This document shows, piece after piece, positions 35,834 to 45,179 of a stretch of DNA of 64,000 nt. Made by a program: the position numbers and the translations under genes. The stretch spans positions 1-64,000 of the forward strand of contig JAOTYD010000004.1 in NCBI GenBank assembly GCA_029862005.1, given 5' to 3'. The notes below the pieces were generated by a model. The model was not told the origin of the DNA. It did no database searches and was given only the letters and a program-made list of their open reading frames with translations. Positions within the stretch are counted from its first letter, which is position 1, and each line of letters begins with the position of its first letter. The DNA comes from Gammaproteobacteria bacterium (lineage in GTDB: Bacteria; Pseudomonadota; Gammaproteobacteria; GCA-001735895).

Positions 35834-36151
35834 ATGGATAAGGATCCGATACAGGATTTAAGCCTGATCGAAAGCCGAAGTTATATTATCGGTAGAGAGG
35901 GCCATATTTACATCAATGACCCTACCGTTAGCAAACAACACGCTGAAATAAGGATCACGAATGGTGAGGTGTATCTTCGCGACCTCGATTCGACGAATGG
36001 CACTTATCTGATAAAAAATAACAGGCTGGTACCTTTTCACGAGGGCTATGTGCAGGCGCATCAGCCGATCGTGCTGGGTAATCGTCAATATACGGTTCAA
36101 AGTTTGCTGGAAATTGCGGGCGCCTTTGCCGCGCATTACGACGACTCTTAA
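35834..36151 (+). CDS. Single FHA-domain protein
   Basis: A 105-residue protein that is nearly all forkhead-associated domain: YIIGREG, then VSKQHAEIRI with the phosphothreonine-contacting Ser and His, and LDSTNGTYLIKNNR. Such domains bind phosphothreonine peptides. GGAGGG lies 8 bases before ATG 35834. There is no Ser/Thr kinase gene next to it in the window. The next two genes, convergent with it, encode a FecR-domain protein and a GAF protein, a combination often found around signalling genes. Confidence 0.88.
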   Translation: MDKDPIQDLSLIESRSYIIGREGHIYINDPTVSKQHAEIRITNGEVYLRDLDSTNGTYLIKNNRLVPFHEGYVQAHQPIVLGNRQYTVQSLLEIAGAFAAHYDDS

Positions 36152-36230
36152 ACCTCGTAATTCCGCCCAGAAGTTATCGCCGGCGGCAAGTCAGCCAGGC
36201 GATAGCCATTTTACCCGGGGTCATGCCCGG

Positions 36231-37241
36231 CTATAGTCCCACGGCCAGCAATAGCAGGCCCATCACCCAAATCCAGGTAGAGCTTGATGACTGATCTTCC
36301 TGTGACTCTTGTTGCAGGATCTTTTGATTGTAGATCTGTGCCTCACCGCTGTCCAGCAGACCAACGGGTAGCGGCGCTTTCTCCTCTAGCACCAGGCTCT
36401 CCGTCGTTGACGTTGCATACTCTCCCGTCGCCATCAAGACCCGGGTCTCGTCATCGCCAGTCAGCGTAATCGCCCCGTCGATTACCACCGCGTGCAACTT
36501 TGCGTCCGTGTCATTGCGACTGGCGGTCCGGGTGCAGTCATCCTGTTTACATAGCTTGACTACGTAATCGGTGCCGCGTATGCCAATCGTCGCAAAACCC
36601 GTCTGGACCTGGTAATTGGCAGACGCACTGGCACCGATAGCGCCGGTTATCTTGCGCAGACCGCCACGGATCAAATCCATAATGCTGCTGCTGTCCTTGC
36701 CGTAACCGGCCGTAATCGTGTACTTGCTGATTTTCAGTACCGAGTCCGCCTTCAGGTGTACCTCGGCACCGTCGTCCATTAACAGCTGAAGGCTGGAATC
36801 CATCGCTGTTTCGAGACGGTCACCTTCGAAAATCTGGGTGTTGGTTTCAAGTTGCTTAACCTTGCCATTGATATCCCTGGCGGTTGCCTGCCCATCCAGT
36901 TGTGCGACATAGCCAACCTTGATTTTGGGTTCAAGCTCCTCCTGCTCTGCGATTCGTTTGATGTCCACCAGCTTCAACCGCATGCCGGGAATCAACCGCT
37001 CGGAATACTGCACGAACGAGTTGGGATTTGTTTCAATCAGCCTGGCCTTGATCTGTGGCCATAAATCCTTTTCATTGGGATATATTCGACGAATGATATC
37101 GTCGATCGTCATTTCGTCCGAGATCTTCAGAATTACCCGGGACGATGGAACCAGTTCTATGCCAGCCGCATTTACCACCGGTTGAAAAAATGCATACGGT
37201 AACAGTGTCAACAACAGGGTGTATAGAATATGCCTGTTCAA
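36231..37241 (-). CDS. FecR-domain periplasmic protein with LysM-like N-terminus and C-terminal membrane helix
   Basis: A 336-residue protein. Signal peptide of about 25 residues, then a LysM/FimV-like stretch (ISDEMTIDDIIRRIYPNEKDLW, NPNSFVQYSERLIPGMRLKL). The FecR domain covers about 115-245, with EGDRLETAMDSSLQLLMDDGAEVHLKADS and FATIGIRGTDYVV. Residues 319-336 make a terminal hydrophobic helix (TWIWVMGLLLLAVGL) that would anchor the C-terminus. FecR-fold proteins of this type are envelope proteins, often near adenylate cyclase or FHA genes. The GAF gene upstream overlaps this start by four bases. Confidence 0.82.
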   Translation of the reverse strand: MNRHILYTLLLTLLPYAFFQPVVNAAGIELVPSSRVILKISDEMTIDDIIRRIYPNEKDLWPQIKARLIETNPNSFVQYSERLIPGMRLKLVDIKRIAEQEELEPKIKVGYVAQLDGQATARDINGKVKQLETNTQIFEGDRLETAMDSSLQLLMDDGAEVHLKADSVLKISKYTITAGYGKDSSSIMDLIRGGLRKITGAIGASASANYQVQTGFATIGIRGTDYVVKLCKQDDCTRTASRNDTDAKLHAVVIDGAITLTGDDETRVLMATGEYATSTTESLVLEEKAPLPVGLLDSGEAQIYNQKILQQESQEDQSSSSTWIWVMGLLLLAVGL

Positions 37242-37864
37242 GATTCGTCACCCTCCATCAAAGTAAAATCTTCAGCCTGTTGCAGCGCCTGGCTTACAAA
37301 ACGGGCGGTAACCCGTAAAATTGCAAGATCGTTTTCGTCAAACTGGTCACTGGACATGTTGTTGACTACCTCGATAGCCCCGTAAGTTTTCTCGCTGCTA
37401 TACAATGGCGCACACATGAGCGCGTTGGTATTAAAACCGATGACCTGGTCGATTTCCGCAGACCATTTCGATGAACCGTGTACGTCGGTCACCAGCATTG
37501 CCTCGTGCGTCCTTACCACGTAACCAGCAACACCGGTTTCGATGCTGATACGAAGATTGAGCAACTGCGGCCTGGCATCGCCAATGACTTCCGCGAACAC
37601 CAGTTCATTGGTCTCGTCGTCAACCAGAATAAGCGAGCCGTTTTCCGAATCACAGGCATGTAATGCAAGTACAAGCAAGTCATTGATCAACCTCCTGAGG
37701 TCAAAACCTGACCGCATTGCACGCATTGTTTCATCCATGCGATCAAGTGCGCGAAACGCTTGCTGGTGCTTGACGATGCGTGTATCGAGCTTCTGAATAC
37801 GAGCCTTTAGTAACTCGTTCTCACGTCTCAGCATCTCCAGGATATCGCGACGGTTTATGCCCAT
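37238..37864 (-). CDS. GAF-domain protein with N-terminal coiled coil
   Basis: A 208-residue cytosolic protein. Residues 1-55 are a charged coiled coil (RRENELLKARIQKLDTRIVKHQQ); the rest is a GAF domain (SLILVDDETNELVFAEVIG, the characteristic GVAGYVVRTHEAMLVTDV and NALMCAPLYSSEKTYGAIEVVN). No HTH, kinase or GGDEF output follows, so it is a stand-alone ligand or redox sensor. Its stop overlaps the FecR gene's start (ATGA type), so the two are translationally coupled. Upstream lies a 274-base gap with no gene. Confidence 0.83.
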   Translation of the reverse strand: MGINRRDILEMLRRENELLKARIQKLDTRIVKHQQAFRALDRMDETMRAMRSGFDLRRLINDLLVLALHACDSENGSLILVDDETNELVFAEVIGDARPQLLNLRISIETGVAGYVVRTHEAMLVTDVHGSSKWSAEIDQVIGFNTNALMCAPLYSSEKTYGAIEVVNNMSSDQFDENDLAILRVTARFVSQALQQAEDFTLMEGDES

Positions 37865-38138
37865 GGTTACAAGGTCAAGTATAGGTAAAATTAGGCAAAA
37901 CCGATTAAAGATACCGACAAACGTCGCTTTAAAACGTTAACTGGTATCTAAAAAGTGAACTAATTAACGCCATGAAAACCGTAATTATTACGTTTACGTC
38001 GCCAGGGCTGGGTTAGAGCCGGATTAAAGGGGGGTGACTAATTACCCGGGATTGAATTTGCGATTTTTCGGCCAAACACTTTCGAAGCCACTGTATAGAT
38101 GCGCCAAAAAGGGCCTATTTCGACGATTTTAGCGACAA

Positions 38139-38987
38139 TTAACTACTTTTTGCCAATTTTATCGGCCTTTTAATGTATGAATCTACGAAAAACCAGTCTT
38201 CGGCATGATCGTCGACCCGCAGTGCCACCAGGTGCCCGCCCCAGACACAGCCCCCGTCCAGCGCAAAATAGCGCCCATAACATCCCACCGGGAGCGTTGA
38301 CCAGTGTCCGAACAAAACCCGTACATCGTCCCGGAGCGTGGCTTTCATTTGAAACCAGGGCGTCAGTCCAGAGCGGAGATATCGACGCAGACTACGGTTG
38401 ACGGTAAAGTCGAGCTGCTGCAAATGGTTGAAATATCGCATGCGCGTAAAAACATTCGTAATAAAGCGCAAACGCTTGCCACCCTCGAGATCTTCCGACC
38501 ACTCAACCGGCTTGTTGCCGTACATCTTTCTGAAAAACCAGGCTGCCTGGTCACCACGCAGCGTCGTCTCGACCTCCCGGGCGAGTTTCCTGGCCTTGCT
38601 GAGCCCCCAGGCAGGATGAATCCCGGCATGCACCACCACGGTCTCATGCTTTTTGTCATAGTGCAGTAAAGGTTGCGACTGTAACCAGTCGAGCAGTTCA
38701 TCCCGATCGGGGCTGTTGAGTATCTTTTGCAAATCCCTCGAGACACGAACTTTCCTGGTTCCGTGATGTAGCGCGAGCAAATGCAAGTCGTGATTGCCAA
38801 GTACGGTGAGTGCGCTGTCGCCCAGGGATTTTACGAAACGCAAGGTCTGCAATGATTCCGGACCGCGATTCACGAGATCGCCACAAAACCAGAGCGTATC
38901 CTTGGACTCATCGAAATCGATTTTCTCGAGAAGTCGGCAGAGCTCGCTATAGCAGCCCTGTACATCACCTATCGCGTATATAGCCAC
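38139..38987 (-). CDS. apaH: Symmetrical bis(5'-nucleosyl)-tetraphosphatase ApaH
   Basis: A 282-residue phosphoesterase. Metal motifs: AIYAIGDVQGCYSE, FCGDLVNRGPES, VLGNHDLHLLAL and VHAGIHPAWG. It cleaves Ap4A and Np4-capped RNA. The start is GTG 38987, seven bases after apaG, in the apaG-apaH order known from E. coli. The set of thyA, apaG and apaH reads as one minus-strand run downstream of lgt. Confidence 0.95.
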   Translation of the reverse strand: MAIYAIGDVQGCYSELCRLLEKIDFDESKDTLWFCGDLVNRGPESLQTLRFVKSLGDSALTVLGNHDLHLLALHHGTRKVRVSRDLQKILNSPDRDELLDWLQSQPLLHYDKKHETVVVHAGIHPAWGLSKARKLAREVETTLRGDQAAWFFRKMYGNKPVEWSEDLEGGKRLRFITNVFTRMRYFNHLQQLDFTVNRSLRRYLRSGLTPWFQMKATLRDDVRVLFGHWSTLPVGCYGRYFALDGGCVWGGHLVALRVDDHAEDWFFVDSYIKRPIKLAKSS

Positions 38988-38994
38988 CGGCTAA

Positions 38995-39378
38995 TTAATG
39001 CAATACCCGGGGAGTGGACAGCACAAACTCGTCGATGGGGGCATCGAAATGCGAGCCATCATCGGCCAGCATCTGGTAGCTGCCTCTCATGGTGCCAACC
39101 GCGGTTTCCAGCATGGTCCCCGAGGTGTAGACAAATTGCTCACCGGGCTTCAGCAAGGGTTGCTCACCAACTACGCCATCGCCCCGTACCTCCTGTACCT
39201 TCTGATTGGAATCGGTTATGACCCAGTGACGGGTTAGAAGTTGGGCGGCTTGCTGACCCTCGTTCTGTATCGTAATCGTGTAGGCAAAAACATAGTGGTT
39301 CTGCTCAGGATTCGACTGATCCTCGATATACTGGGTTTTTACGTCAACCTTGATTTTGTGTGTATCTGGCTGGTTCAT
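38995..39378 (-). CDS. apaG: ApaG protein (ApaG/DUF525)
   Basis: A 127-residue Fn3-like protein of normal length with the family marks VFAYTITIQNEGQQAAQLLTRHWVITDSN and GEQPLLKPGEQFVYTSGT, and a conserved end GSYQMLADDG. Its biochemical role is not settled; it binds nucleotides or metal in some species. It is the usual partner of apaH. Confidence 0.95.
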   Translation of the reverse strand: MNQPDTHKIKVDVKTQYIEDQSNPEQNHYVFAYTITIQNEGQQAAQLLTRHWVITDSNQKVQEVRGDGVVGEQPLLKPGEQFVYTSGTMLETAVGTMRGSYQMLADDGSHFDAPIDEFVLSTPRVLH

Positions 39379-39413
39379 CTAATCTGGTATCCCGTTTATC
39401 ATATGCCGCTGGT

Positions 39414-40208
39414 TTATACCGCGACAGCTGCTTTTATATGCTCGTGGCACTGGTAGTTCTCAAGTTCGAAATCCTCGAAACGAAACGCAAACAGGTCCTT
39501 CACTTCTGGGTTCAGCTTCATCCGGGGCAAAGCGAAGGGCTTGCGCTGAAGCTGCAAGCCTGCCTGTGCGAAGTGGTTGGTATAAAGGTGCGCATCGCCG
39601 AGCGTATGCACAAAATCTCCCACTTCCAGATCGGTTACCTGAGCTACCATCATTAACAATAGCGCATAGGACGCAATATTGAACGGTACCCCCAGAAAAA
39701 CATCGGCGCTGCGCTGGTAGAGCTGGCAGGAGAGGCGCCCGTCGGCAACATAAAACTGGAAAAAGGCATGGCAGGGCGGCAACGCCATATTCTCGATTTC
39801 CCCCACGTTCCAGGCACTGACAATCAGACGGCGCGAGTCCGGACTCGTTTTAATATTGTCGACCAGCTGTTGAATCTGATCGATTGCACGACCATCCGCA
39901 GACCTCCAGGAACGCCATTGCGCGCCGTAAACCGGGCCCAGGTCGCCATTTTCATCGGCCCATTCGTCCCAGATCCGAACCTTGTTCTGCGCGAGATAGC
40001 GAATATTCGTATCACCCTGCAAAAACCATAATAATTCATGGATGATCGAGTGCAGGTGAAGCTTCTTGGTGGTAATCAGCGGGAATCCCTGGCCCAGGTC
40101 GAAGCGCATCTGGTAACCAAATACCGAGCGGGTACCGGTGCCGGTGCGATCCGTTTTATCGCTACCGTTTTCGAGCACGTGCTGCATCAGTTCAAGATAT
40201 TGACGCAT
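39414..40208 (-). CDS. thyA: Thymidylate synthase
   Basis: A 264-residue enzyme, the same length as E. coli ThyA. The active-site Cys lies in [12 protein letters not shown]; the substrate Arg is in [11 protein letters not shown] and [13 protein letters not shown]. It methylates dUMP with methylene-tetrahydrofolate and yields dihydrofolate, the substrate of folA nearby. The ATG at 40208 overlaps the lgt end by 17 bases, as in the lgt-thyA pair of E. coli. Confidence 0.97.
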   Translation of the reverse strand: MRQYLELMQHVLENGSDKTDRTGTGTRSVFGYQMRFDLGQGFPLITTKKLHLHSIIHELLWFLQGDTNIRYLAQNKVRIWDEWADENGDLGPVYGAQWRSWRSADGRAIDQIQQLVDNIKTSPDSRRLIVSAWNVGEIENMALPPCHAFFQFYVADGRLSCQLYQRSADVFLGVPFNIASYALLLMMVAQVTDLEVGDFVHTLGDAHLYTNHFAQAGLQLQRKPFALPRMKLNPEVKDLFAFRFEDFELENYQCHEHIKAAVAV

Positions 40209-41034
40209 GGTTGCCTTGCCTTTTTGCGAGTGTCAGCAGAATTAAGCCAACTATAATCATTGGAATCGATAATACAATGCCCCTGGTGAGCCAGTCGGTA
40301 TTAAACAGGTAACCGATGTGAGCATCCGGCAAGCGAATGAATTCAACGCTGGTGCGAGCAAGGCCATATAACAAAAGGAAATAACCTGAAATCACCATCA
40401 CCGGGCGCGGTCTTATCGACAATAGCCACAGTGCCGCAAACAACAGGATTCCTTCGAGCAACATCTCATAAAGCTGCGTGGGATGGCGCGCACTGAAACA
40501 TAAGGGTCCTGCGAAATCGACATAGCGGTCGGGCGGAAATTGCTCGCAGGACAGTTTCATCGCCCAGGGTACATTGCCGGGTGCACCCCAGAGTTCGGCA
40601 TTGATAAAATTTCCAAACCGGCCGGCTGCGAGTCCCAGCGGCACCAGCGGTGCAATAAAGTCGGTTAACTCCCAGAACCGGCATCCCAACTTACGTCGGT
40701 ATATCTCCATCGCAACCAGCACGCCGAGAAACCCCCCATGAAAAGACATGCCGCCTTCCCAGATCTTGAATAGATACAGCGGGTTTTGTATGAAACTGTC
40801 GAAGTTGTAGAAAATTACCGAACCTATGCGCCCGCCCAACACTGCTCCCAGCGCGCCATAGAATATCAGGTCATCGATTTGGTCAGGCTTGACCAACGAA
40901 TTATCCTGGCGGGCTCGATACTTGCCGAGCCACCAGGCGCTGCCAAATGCGAGCAGGTACATGAGCCCGTACCAGTGAATCTTGACGGGGCCCAGGGAAA
41001 TCGCGACGGGATCGATCGACGGAAAAGCAATCAT
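40192..41034 (-). CDS. lgt: Prolipoprotein diacylglyceryl transferase (canonical)
   Basis: A 280-residue membrane enzyme with seven helices. It carries all key residues: [21 protein letters not shown] with Arg, Asn and Glu, HPTQLYE and [12 protein letters not shown]. It transfers diacylglyceryl from phosphatidylglycerol to the lipobox Cys of prolipoproteins. I set ATG 41034; the frame extends to 41118 but [12 protein letters not shown] is the normal beginning. Compare the divergent paralog at 20492-21475. Confidence 0.95.
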   Translation of the reverse strand: MIAFPSIDPVAISLGPVKIHWYGLMYLLAFGSAWWLGKYRARQDNSLVKPDQIDDLIFYGALGAVLGGRIGSVIFYNFDSFIQNPLYLFKIWEGGMSFHGGFLGVLVAMEIYRRKLGCRFWELTDFIAPLVPLGLAAGRFGNFINAELWGAPGNVPWAMKLSCEQFPPDRYVDFAGPLCFSARHPTQLYEMLLEGILLFAALWLLSIRPRPVMVISGYFLLLYGLARTSVEFIRLPDAHIGYLFNTDWLTRGIVLSIPMIIVGLILLTLAKRQGNHASIS

Positions 41035-41116
41035 TGCGGAAATTTCTGATTCAAACTCATGAGTATGCCTGATCAGGGTGTTATTATCGCACGGAAACAA
41101 TACGGATGGCACAAAC

Positions 41117-43159
41117 ATGTCGAATGCCCTCGCTGGCGAATCAAGTCCCTACTTGCGCCAACATGCAGATAATCCGGTGAATTGGTTGCCCTGGTCGCAG
41201 CAGGCCCTGGACCTGGCCCGCGAACAGAATAAACCCATACTGCTGTCGATCGGTTACTCGGCCTGTCACTGGTGTCATGTCATGGCGCACGAATCGTTCG
41301 AAGACGAGGCCACGGCAGCGCTGATGAACCAGCATTTCATCAACATCAAGATAGATCGGGAGGAGCGACCGGATATCGACCGAATCTATCAGACCGCGCA
41401 TCATTTAATCGCACAGCGCCCCGGCGGCTGGCCACTAACCATGTTTTTATCACCGCAGGATTGCGTGCCATTCTTCGGTGGCACCTATTTCCCGAGCCAA
41501 CCGAAATACGGCATGATTGCGTTTAGCGATTTACTTGAGCGCATAGCAGCTATATATCAGCAGGAGCCCGACAAGATCAGGCAACAGGGTGAAGCGATCC
41601 AGCAGGCCCTGATTGATATCGAAATGCGTGAAAACCAGAACCTGCACGACGCAAAGATCAGCGCGCTGGATACTTTCGATACCCAGCTGATCAAGGTCCA
41701 TGATCCCCAGTTTGGCGGTTTTGGTCAGGCACCGAAATTTCCCCAGCCCGCCATTTTGCTGCAGGCACTGGGTCGGGCGTTTCAAAAATCATCTGCTGAT
41801 CCTGTCTACGGCGCAATCGACTTCAGCCTGCAGCAAATCGCGCGCGGTGGAATCCGGGATCACGTCGGGGGTGGCTTCTTTCGTTACTCGGTAGATGATA
41901 AATGGATGATCCCGCATTTCGAAAAGATGCTGTATGACAACGGTCAGCTATTGGAGGTATTTGCGAAAGCCTGGCGATTAACCGGGGATCACCTGTTTGC
42001 AGATGCCGTCGACGGCATCGTGAACTGGCTTGAGCGCGAAATGGTTACCGACTCGGGCGCATTTTATGCTGCTCTGGACGCTGATTCCGAAGGCGTCGAA
42101 GGCAAATTCTACCTGTGGACGCCCGAACAGGCACAGCAGTTAATAGACAGCCAATTCTACCCGGTATTCGCTCATCAGTACGGGCTCGACCAGGCCGCAA
42201 ATTTCGAAGGCAAATGGCATCTGCACGCCTACTTCGGCGAACCGGAGTTGCTCGACGAGTTCAGACTCGAAGCAAAGGAATTCCGATCCCAACAGGAGCG
42301 GGCACGACAGCTCTTGCTCGCGCAACGCGCAACCCGCATCCGCCCCGGACTCGATGACAAGATATTGACCGGTTGGAACGCATTGGTGATACGCGGGCTC
42401 GCTAGCGCAGCTCGGATTTTCATGCGCCAGGACTATTTCGACATCGCGCAGCGCTGCCTGCAGGCGCTGAAGAATGATTGCTGGCGGGAAGACCGCTTAC
42501 TTGCGCTCAGCATAACCGCCGGTAAACAATTACCCGCCTATCTTGATGATTACGCCCATCTGCTACAGGCGATCCTTGACTGCCTGCAGTACCAGTGGAA
42601 CGACGAAGATCTGGCTTTCGCGGTTAAGCTTGCCGATCAACTGCTCGATCGATTCGCCGATCCTGACCACGGGGGCTTTTTCTTTACCGCAGCCGATCAT
42701 GAAAAACTCATCCAGCGTCCCAAGTCCTGGCAGGACGAGGCGATGCCCAGTGGTAACGCTGTCGCCGCACTTGCCCTGCATCGACTGGGCCTGCTAATCG
42801 GGCGACAGGCCTATACCCAAAGCGCGGAAAGAGCATTGCAATCAGTGGCTGACAATGTGAACCAGACGCCTTTCCACGCTGCCGGTTTTATCGCGTTACT
42901 CGAGGCGCTTAACAGTCCACCCTTCCAGATTATCCTGCGCGGTGAGCCCACGCCGTTGGCACAGTGGCGTGACGAGATATTACCGCGATTGAAACCCGAT
43001 CAATCCGCATATTTCATTCCGAACGATGCGCAGGATTTACCCGCGGAGATCACACAAAAAACCAGCGACCGTGCGGTTAGTGCTTGGATTTGTGAAGGCT
43101 TTGTTTGTCGTCAACCCCTGCATGAGCTTGACACATTGCTGCATTCACTAGACAAATAA
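41117..43159 (+). CDS. Thioredoxin-domain protein of the YyaL/DUF255 family
   Basis: A 680-residue cytosolic protein. The first 150 residues form a thioredoxin-like DUF255 domain: [15 protein letters not shown] at the start, [20 protein letters not shown] with the Cys-x-x-Cys pair, and GGTYFPSQ. The rest is an alpha/alpha toroid of the six-hairpin glycosidase type ([25 protein letters not shown]). It is divergent from lgt. ATG 41117 is chosen because the family begins MSNAL...ESSPYL. Members are called spermatogenesis-associated protein 20 in animals; the bacterial role is unclear. Its end overlaps dgkA's end by 12 bases. Confidence 0.88.
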   Translation: MSNALAGESSPYLRQHADNPVNWLPWSQQALDLAREQNKPILLSIGYSACHWCHVMAHESFEDEATAALMNQHFINIKIDREERPDIDRIYQTAHHLIAQRPGGWPLTMFLSPQDCVPFFGGTYFPSQPKYGMIAFSDLLERIAAIYQQEPDKIRQQGEAIQQALIDIEMRENQNLHDAKISALDTFDTQLIKVHDPQFGGFGQAPKFPQPAILLQALGRAFQKSSADPVYGAIDFSLQQIARGGIRDHVGGGFFRYSVDDKWMIPHFEKMLYDNGQLLEVFAKAWRLTGDHLFADAVDGIVNWLEREMVTDSGAFYAALDADSEGVEGKFYLWTPEQAQQLIDSQFYPVFAHQYGLDQAANFEGKWHLHAYFGEPELLDEFRLEAKEFRSQQERARQLLLAQRATRIRPGLDDKILTGWNALVIRGLASAARIFMRQDYFDIAQRCLQALKNDCWREDRLLALSITAGKQLPAYLDDYAHLLQAILDCLQYQWNDEDLAFAVKLADQLLDRFADPDHGGFFFTAADHEKLIQRPKSWQDEAMPSGNAVAALALHRLGLLIGRQAYTQSAERALQSVADNVNQTPFHAAGFIALLEALNSPPFQIILRGEPTPLAQWRDEILPRLKPDQSAYFIPNDAQDLPAEITQKTSDRAVSAWICEGFVCRQPLHELDTLLHSLDK

Positions 43160-43510
43160 AACCAGCAACCAGACGACAGCCATTAAAATTATTGCCAGCG
43201 CCACCGCGGCGGAGCCCATATCCTTGGCGCGTCCAGAGAGTTCATGCTGCTCGTCACCGAAACGATCGACAACTGCTTCGACCGCGGAATTAAGGATTTC
43301 AACCAACGGCAGCAGCAATACGCTTGATACCAGCAACGCCTTCTCAATACCGCTATCACCGAGAAAAAGCCCGAGCGGAATCATAACGATACAGAGCCAG
43401 ATTTCCTGGCGAAACGCTGCCTCGTGACGATACGCGGCACACATCCCCTGCCACGAGTAACCTGTCGCTTTTATAATTCGCGTGAGTCCCTTGTTACCGC
43501 TATCGGCCAT
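43148..43510 (-). CDS. dgkA: Diacylglycerol kinase DgkA
   Basis: A 120-residue three-helix membrane enzyme: [20 protein letters not shown], the catalytic [15 protein letters not shown], and [15 protein letters not shown]. It recycles diacylglycerol made when membrane-derived oligosaccharides take head groups from phosphatidylglycerol. ATG 43510 has AGG eight bases upstream; the frame to 43564 adds a tail without membrane character. Confidence 0.92.
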   Translation of the reverse strand: MADSGNKGLTRIIKATGYSWQGMCAAYRHEAAFRQEIWLCIVMIPLGLFLGDSGIEKALLVSSVLLLPLVEILNSAVEAVVDRFGDEQHELSGRAKDMGSAAVALAIILMAVVWLLVLFV

Positions 43511-43587
43511 GTGGTCGCCTAAACCAGAGGATTTGATGCCGGCACAGAGGATATCGCGCAGCAATGTTCATGGCAAAATCCTGACGG

Positions 43588-43977
43588 CTATTCTTCTTCA
43601 GCTATGACATCCGTGTAGGCTTCTGCATCGAGTAAAGATTCGACTTCTTCCGGGTCTTCCATTGCTACCTTGTACATCCAGCCGTCCCCGTAAGGATCGT
43701 TATTGATTTTCTCCGGTGCCCCCTCAAGCACATCGTTAACTTCGATGACTTCTCCGGATATCGGCGCATATATGTCGGAGGCAGCCTTGACCGATTCGAT
43801 GACGCCGACCGAGTCGCCCGCCGCGATCGAGCTGCCCTGCTCGGGTAATTCAACATAGACAAGATCGCCCAACAGCTCCTGGGCATGATCTGACACGCCT
43901 ATAGTCGCGACATTGTCTTCCACCAGCACCCATTCATGCGAAGATAAAAACTTCAATTCAACTGGTACTTCACTCAT
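43588..43977 (-). CDS. gcvH: Glycine cleavage system H protein
   Basis: A 129-residue protein with the lipoylated lysine in [12 protein letters not shown] and the conserved opening [38 protein letters not shown]. It carries the aminomethyl group between P, T and L proteins. It follows gcvT by six bases. The usual third gene, gcvP, is not downstream; dgkA takes that place. Confidence 0.96.
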   Translation of the reverse strand: MSEVPVELKFLSSHEWVLVEDNVATIGVSDHAQELLGDLVYVELPEQGSSIAAGDSVGVIESVKAASDIYAPISGEVIEVNDVLEGAPEKINNDPYGDGWMYKVAMEDPEEVESLLDAEAYTDVIAEEE

Positions 43978-43983
43978 TTATAA

Positions 43984-45078
43984 TTACCCCCCATTAGTTA
44001 ACATTGATTTCCCCTCGCGCACAAAGGGAAGTTTAACAATCTCAGCTTTCAGTAACCGGTTGCGAACTTCGACTTCCACCTGCCCGCTTGCGCCGACAGG
44101 CACCCTCGCCATTGCGATGGATTGCTGCAACGTGGGCGAATAACTACCCGAAGTAATCTCGCCCTCACCTTGCGCGGTCAACACCTTTAAATGATTACGC
44201 AAAACGCCCTTGTCCAATAGTAACAGACCGACGAAGCTTTGCTGAACTCCCGCCGACAGTTCCGCCTCGAGCGCCTGCCTGCCGATAAAATCGCGCGGCT
44301 CGGACATCGCCACGGTCCAGCTCAACCCAGACACCAGCGGGCTGGTATTTTCATCCATGTCGGTTCCGTATAAATTCATACCCGCCTCGAGACGCAGGGT
44401 ATCGCGTGCGCCAAGCCCGCAAGGTGCAATGCCGGCCTCCAGCAGGCGATTCCAGAGATCGGCAATCTGTTCACTCAACATCAGGATTTCGAAGCCGTCT
44501 TCCCCGGTATAGCCGGTACGTGCGACGAAACAGTCGTCGAATTCCACGCCCTGGAAACGCGCCAATTGCTGCAGCGGCGTCTGCTGATATTCAGCAAACA
44601 GTTGCGTGGCCTTATCTCTCGCGCTGGGTCCCTGAACCGCCAGCATCGCCACATCTTCGCGGAATTTTATGTTGAGATCGGTATAGGATTGCCCCTGCAA
44701 CTCGAGCCAGGCGAGGTCTTTTTCGCGCGTGGCCGAATTAATCACCACGCGGTAAAAATTGTCCCGCAGGTAATAAACAATCAGGTCATCGATCACACCG
44801 CCCTGTTCGTTAAGCATACAGCTGTAGAGCGCCTTGCCCGTCAGCGTTAGCCTGGCAACATCATTCGCGAGCAGATGTAGCAAGTAGGCTTTGGCATCTG
44901 CCCCGCTGATATCGACGACGGTCATATGCGAGACATCGAACATCCCGGCATCGTGACGCACTGCTTCATGTTCCGAGATTTGTGAACCGTAATTGATGGG
45001 CATGTCCCAGCCCGCAAAATCGACGATTTTAGCGCCAGCATCGAGGTGGCACTGGTAAAGTGGTGTTTTATTTCCCAT
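43984..45078 (-). CDS. gcvT: Glycine cleavage system T protein (aminomethyltransferase)
   Basis: A 364-residue protein from ATG 45078, which has GGGAGGT nine bases upstream. Marks: DFAGWDMPINYGSQISEHEAVRHDAGMFDVSHM and TGYTGEDGFEI. It transfers the methylene group from the H protein to tetrahydrofolate and releases ammonia. No glycine riboswitch could be recognised in the 101 bases before it. Confidence 0.96.
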   Translation of the reverse strand: MGNKTPLYQCHLDAGAKIVDFAGWDMPINYGSQISEHEAVRHDAGMFDVSHMTVVDISGADAKAYLLHLLANDVARLTLTGKALYSCMLNEQGGVIDDLIVYYLRDNFYRVVINSATREKDLAWLELQGQSYTDLNIKFREDVAMLAVQGPSARDKATQLFAEYQQTPLQQLARFQGVEFDDCFVARTGYTGEDGFEILMLSEQIADLWNRLLEAGIAPCGLGARDTLRLEAGMNLYGTDMDENTSPLVSGLSWTVAMSEPRDFIGRQALEAELSAGVQQSFVGLLLLDKGVLRNHLKVLTAQGEGEITSGSYSPTLQQSIAMARVPVGASGQVEVEVRNRLLKAEIVKLPFVREGKSMLTNGG

Positions 45079-45179
45079 CGATGAATTACCTCCCAGATCG
45101 GTCGCCACGTCAAGCGTTGGGCATAGAGAATAGAGCCTGTCCGGTTCTAATTAAAGCGTTATCTACACCACCGGCCTGC

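Noticed and set aside
45079-45179. Possible glycine riboswitch before gcvT
   Set aside because: Only 101 bases are available, and the paired aptamer core could not be recognised by eye.
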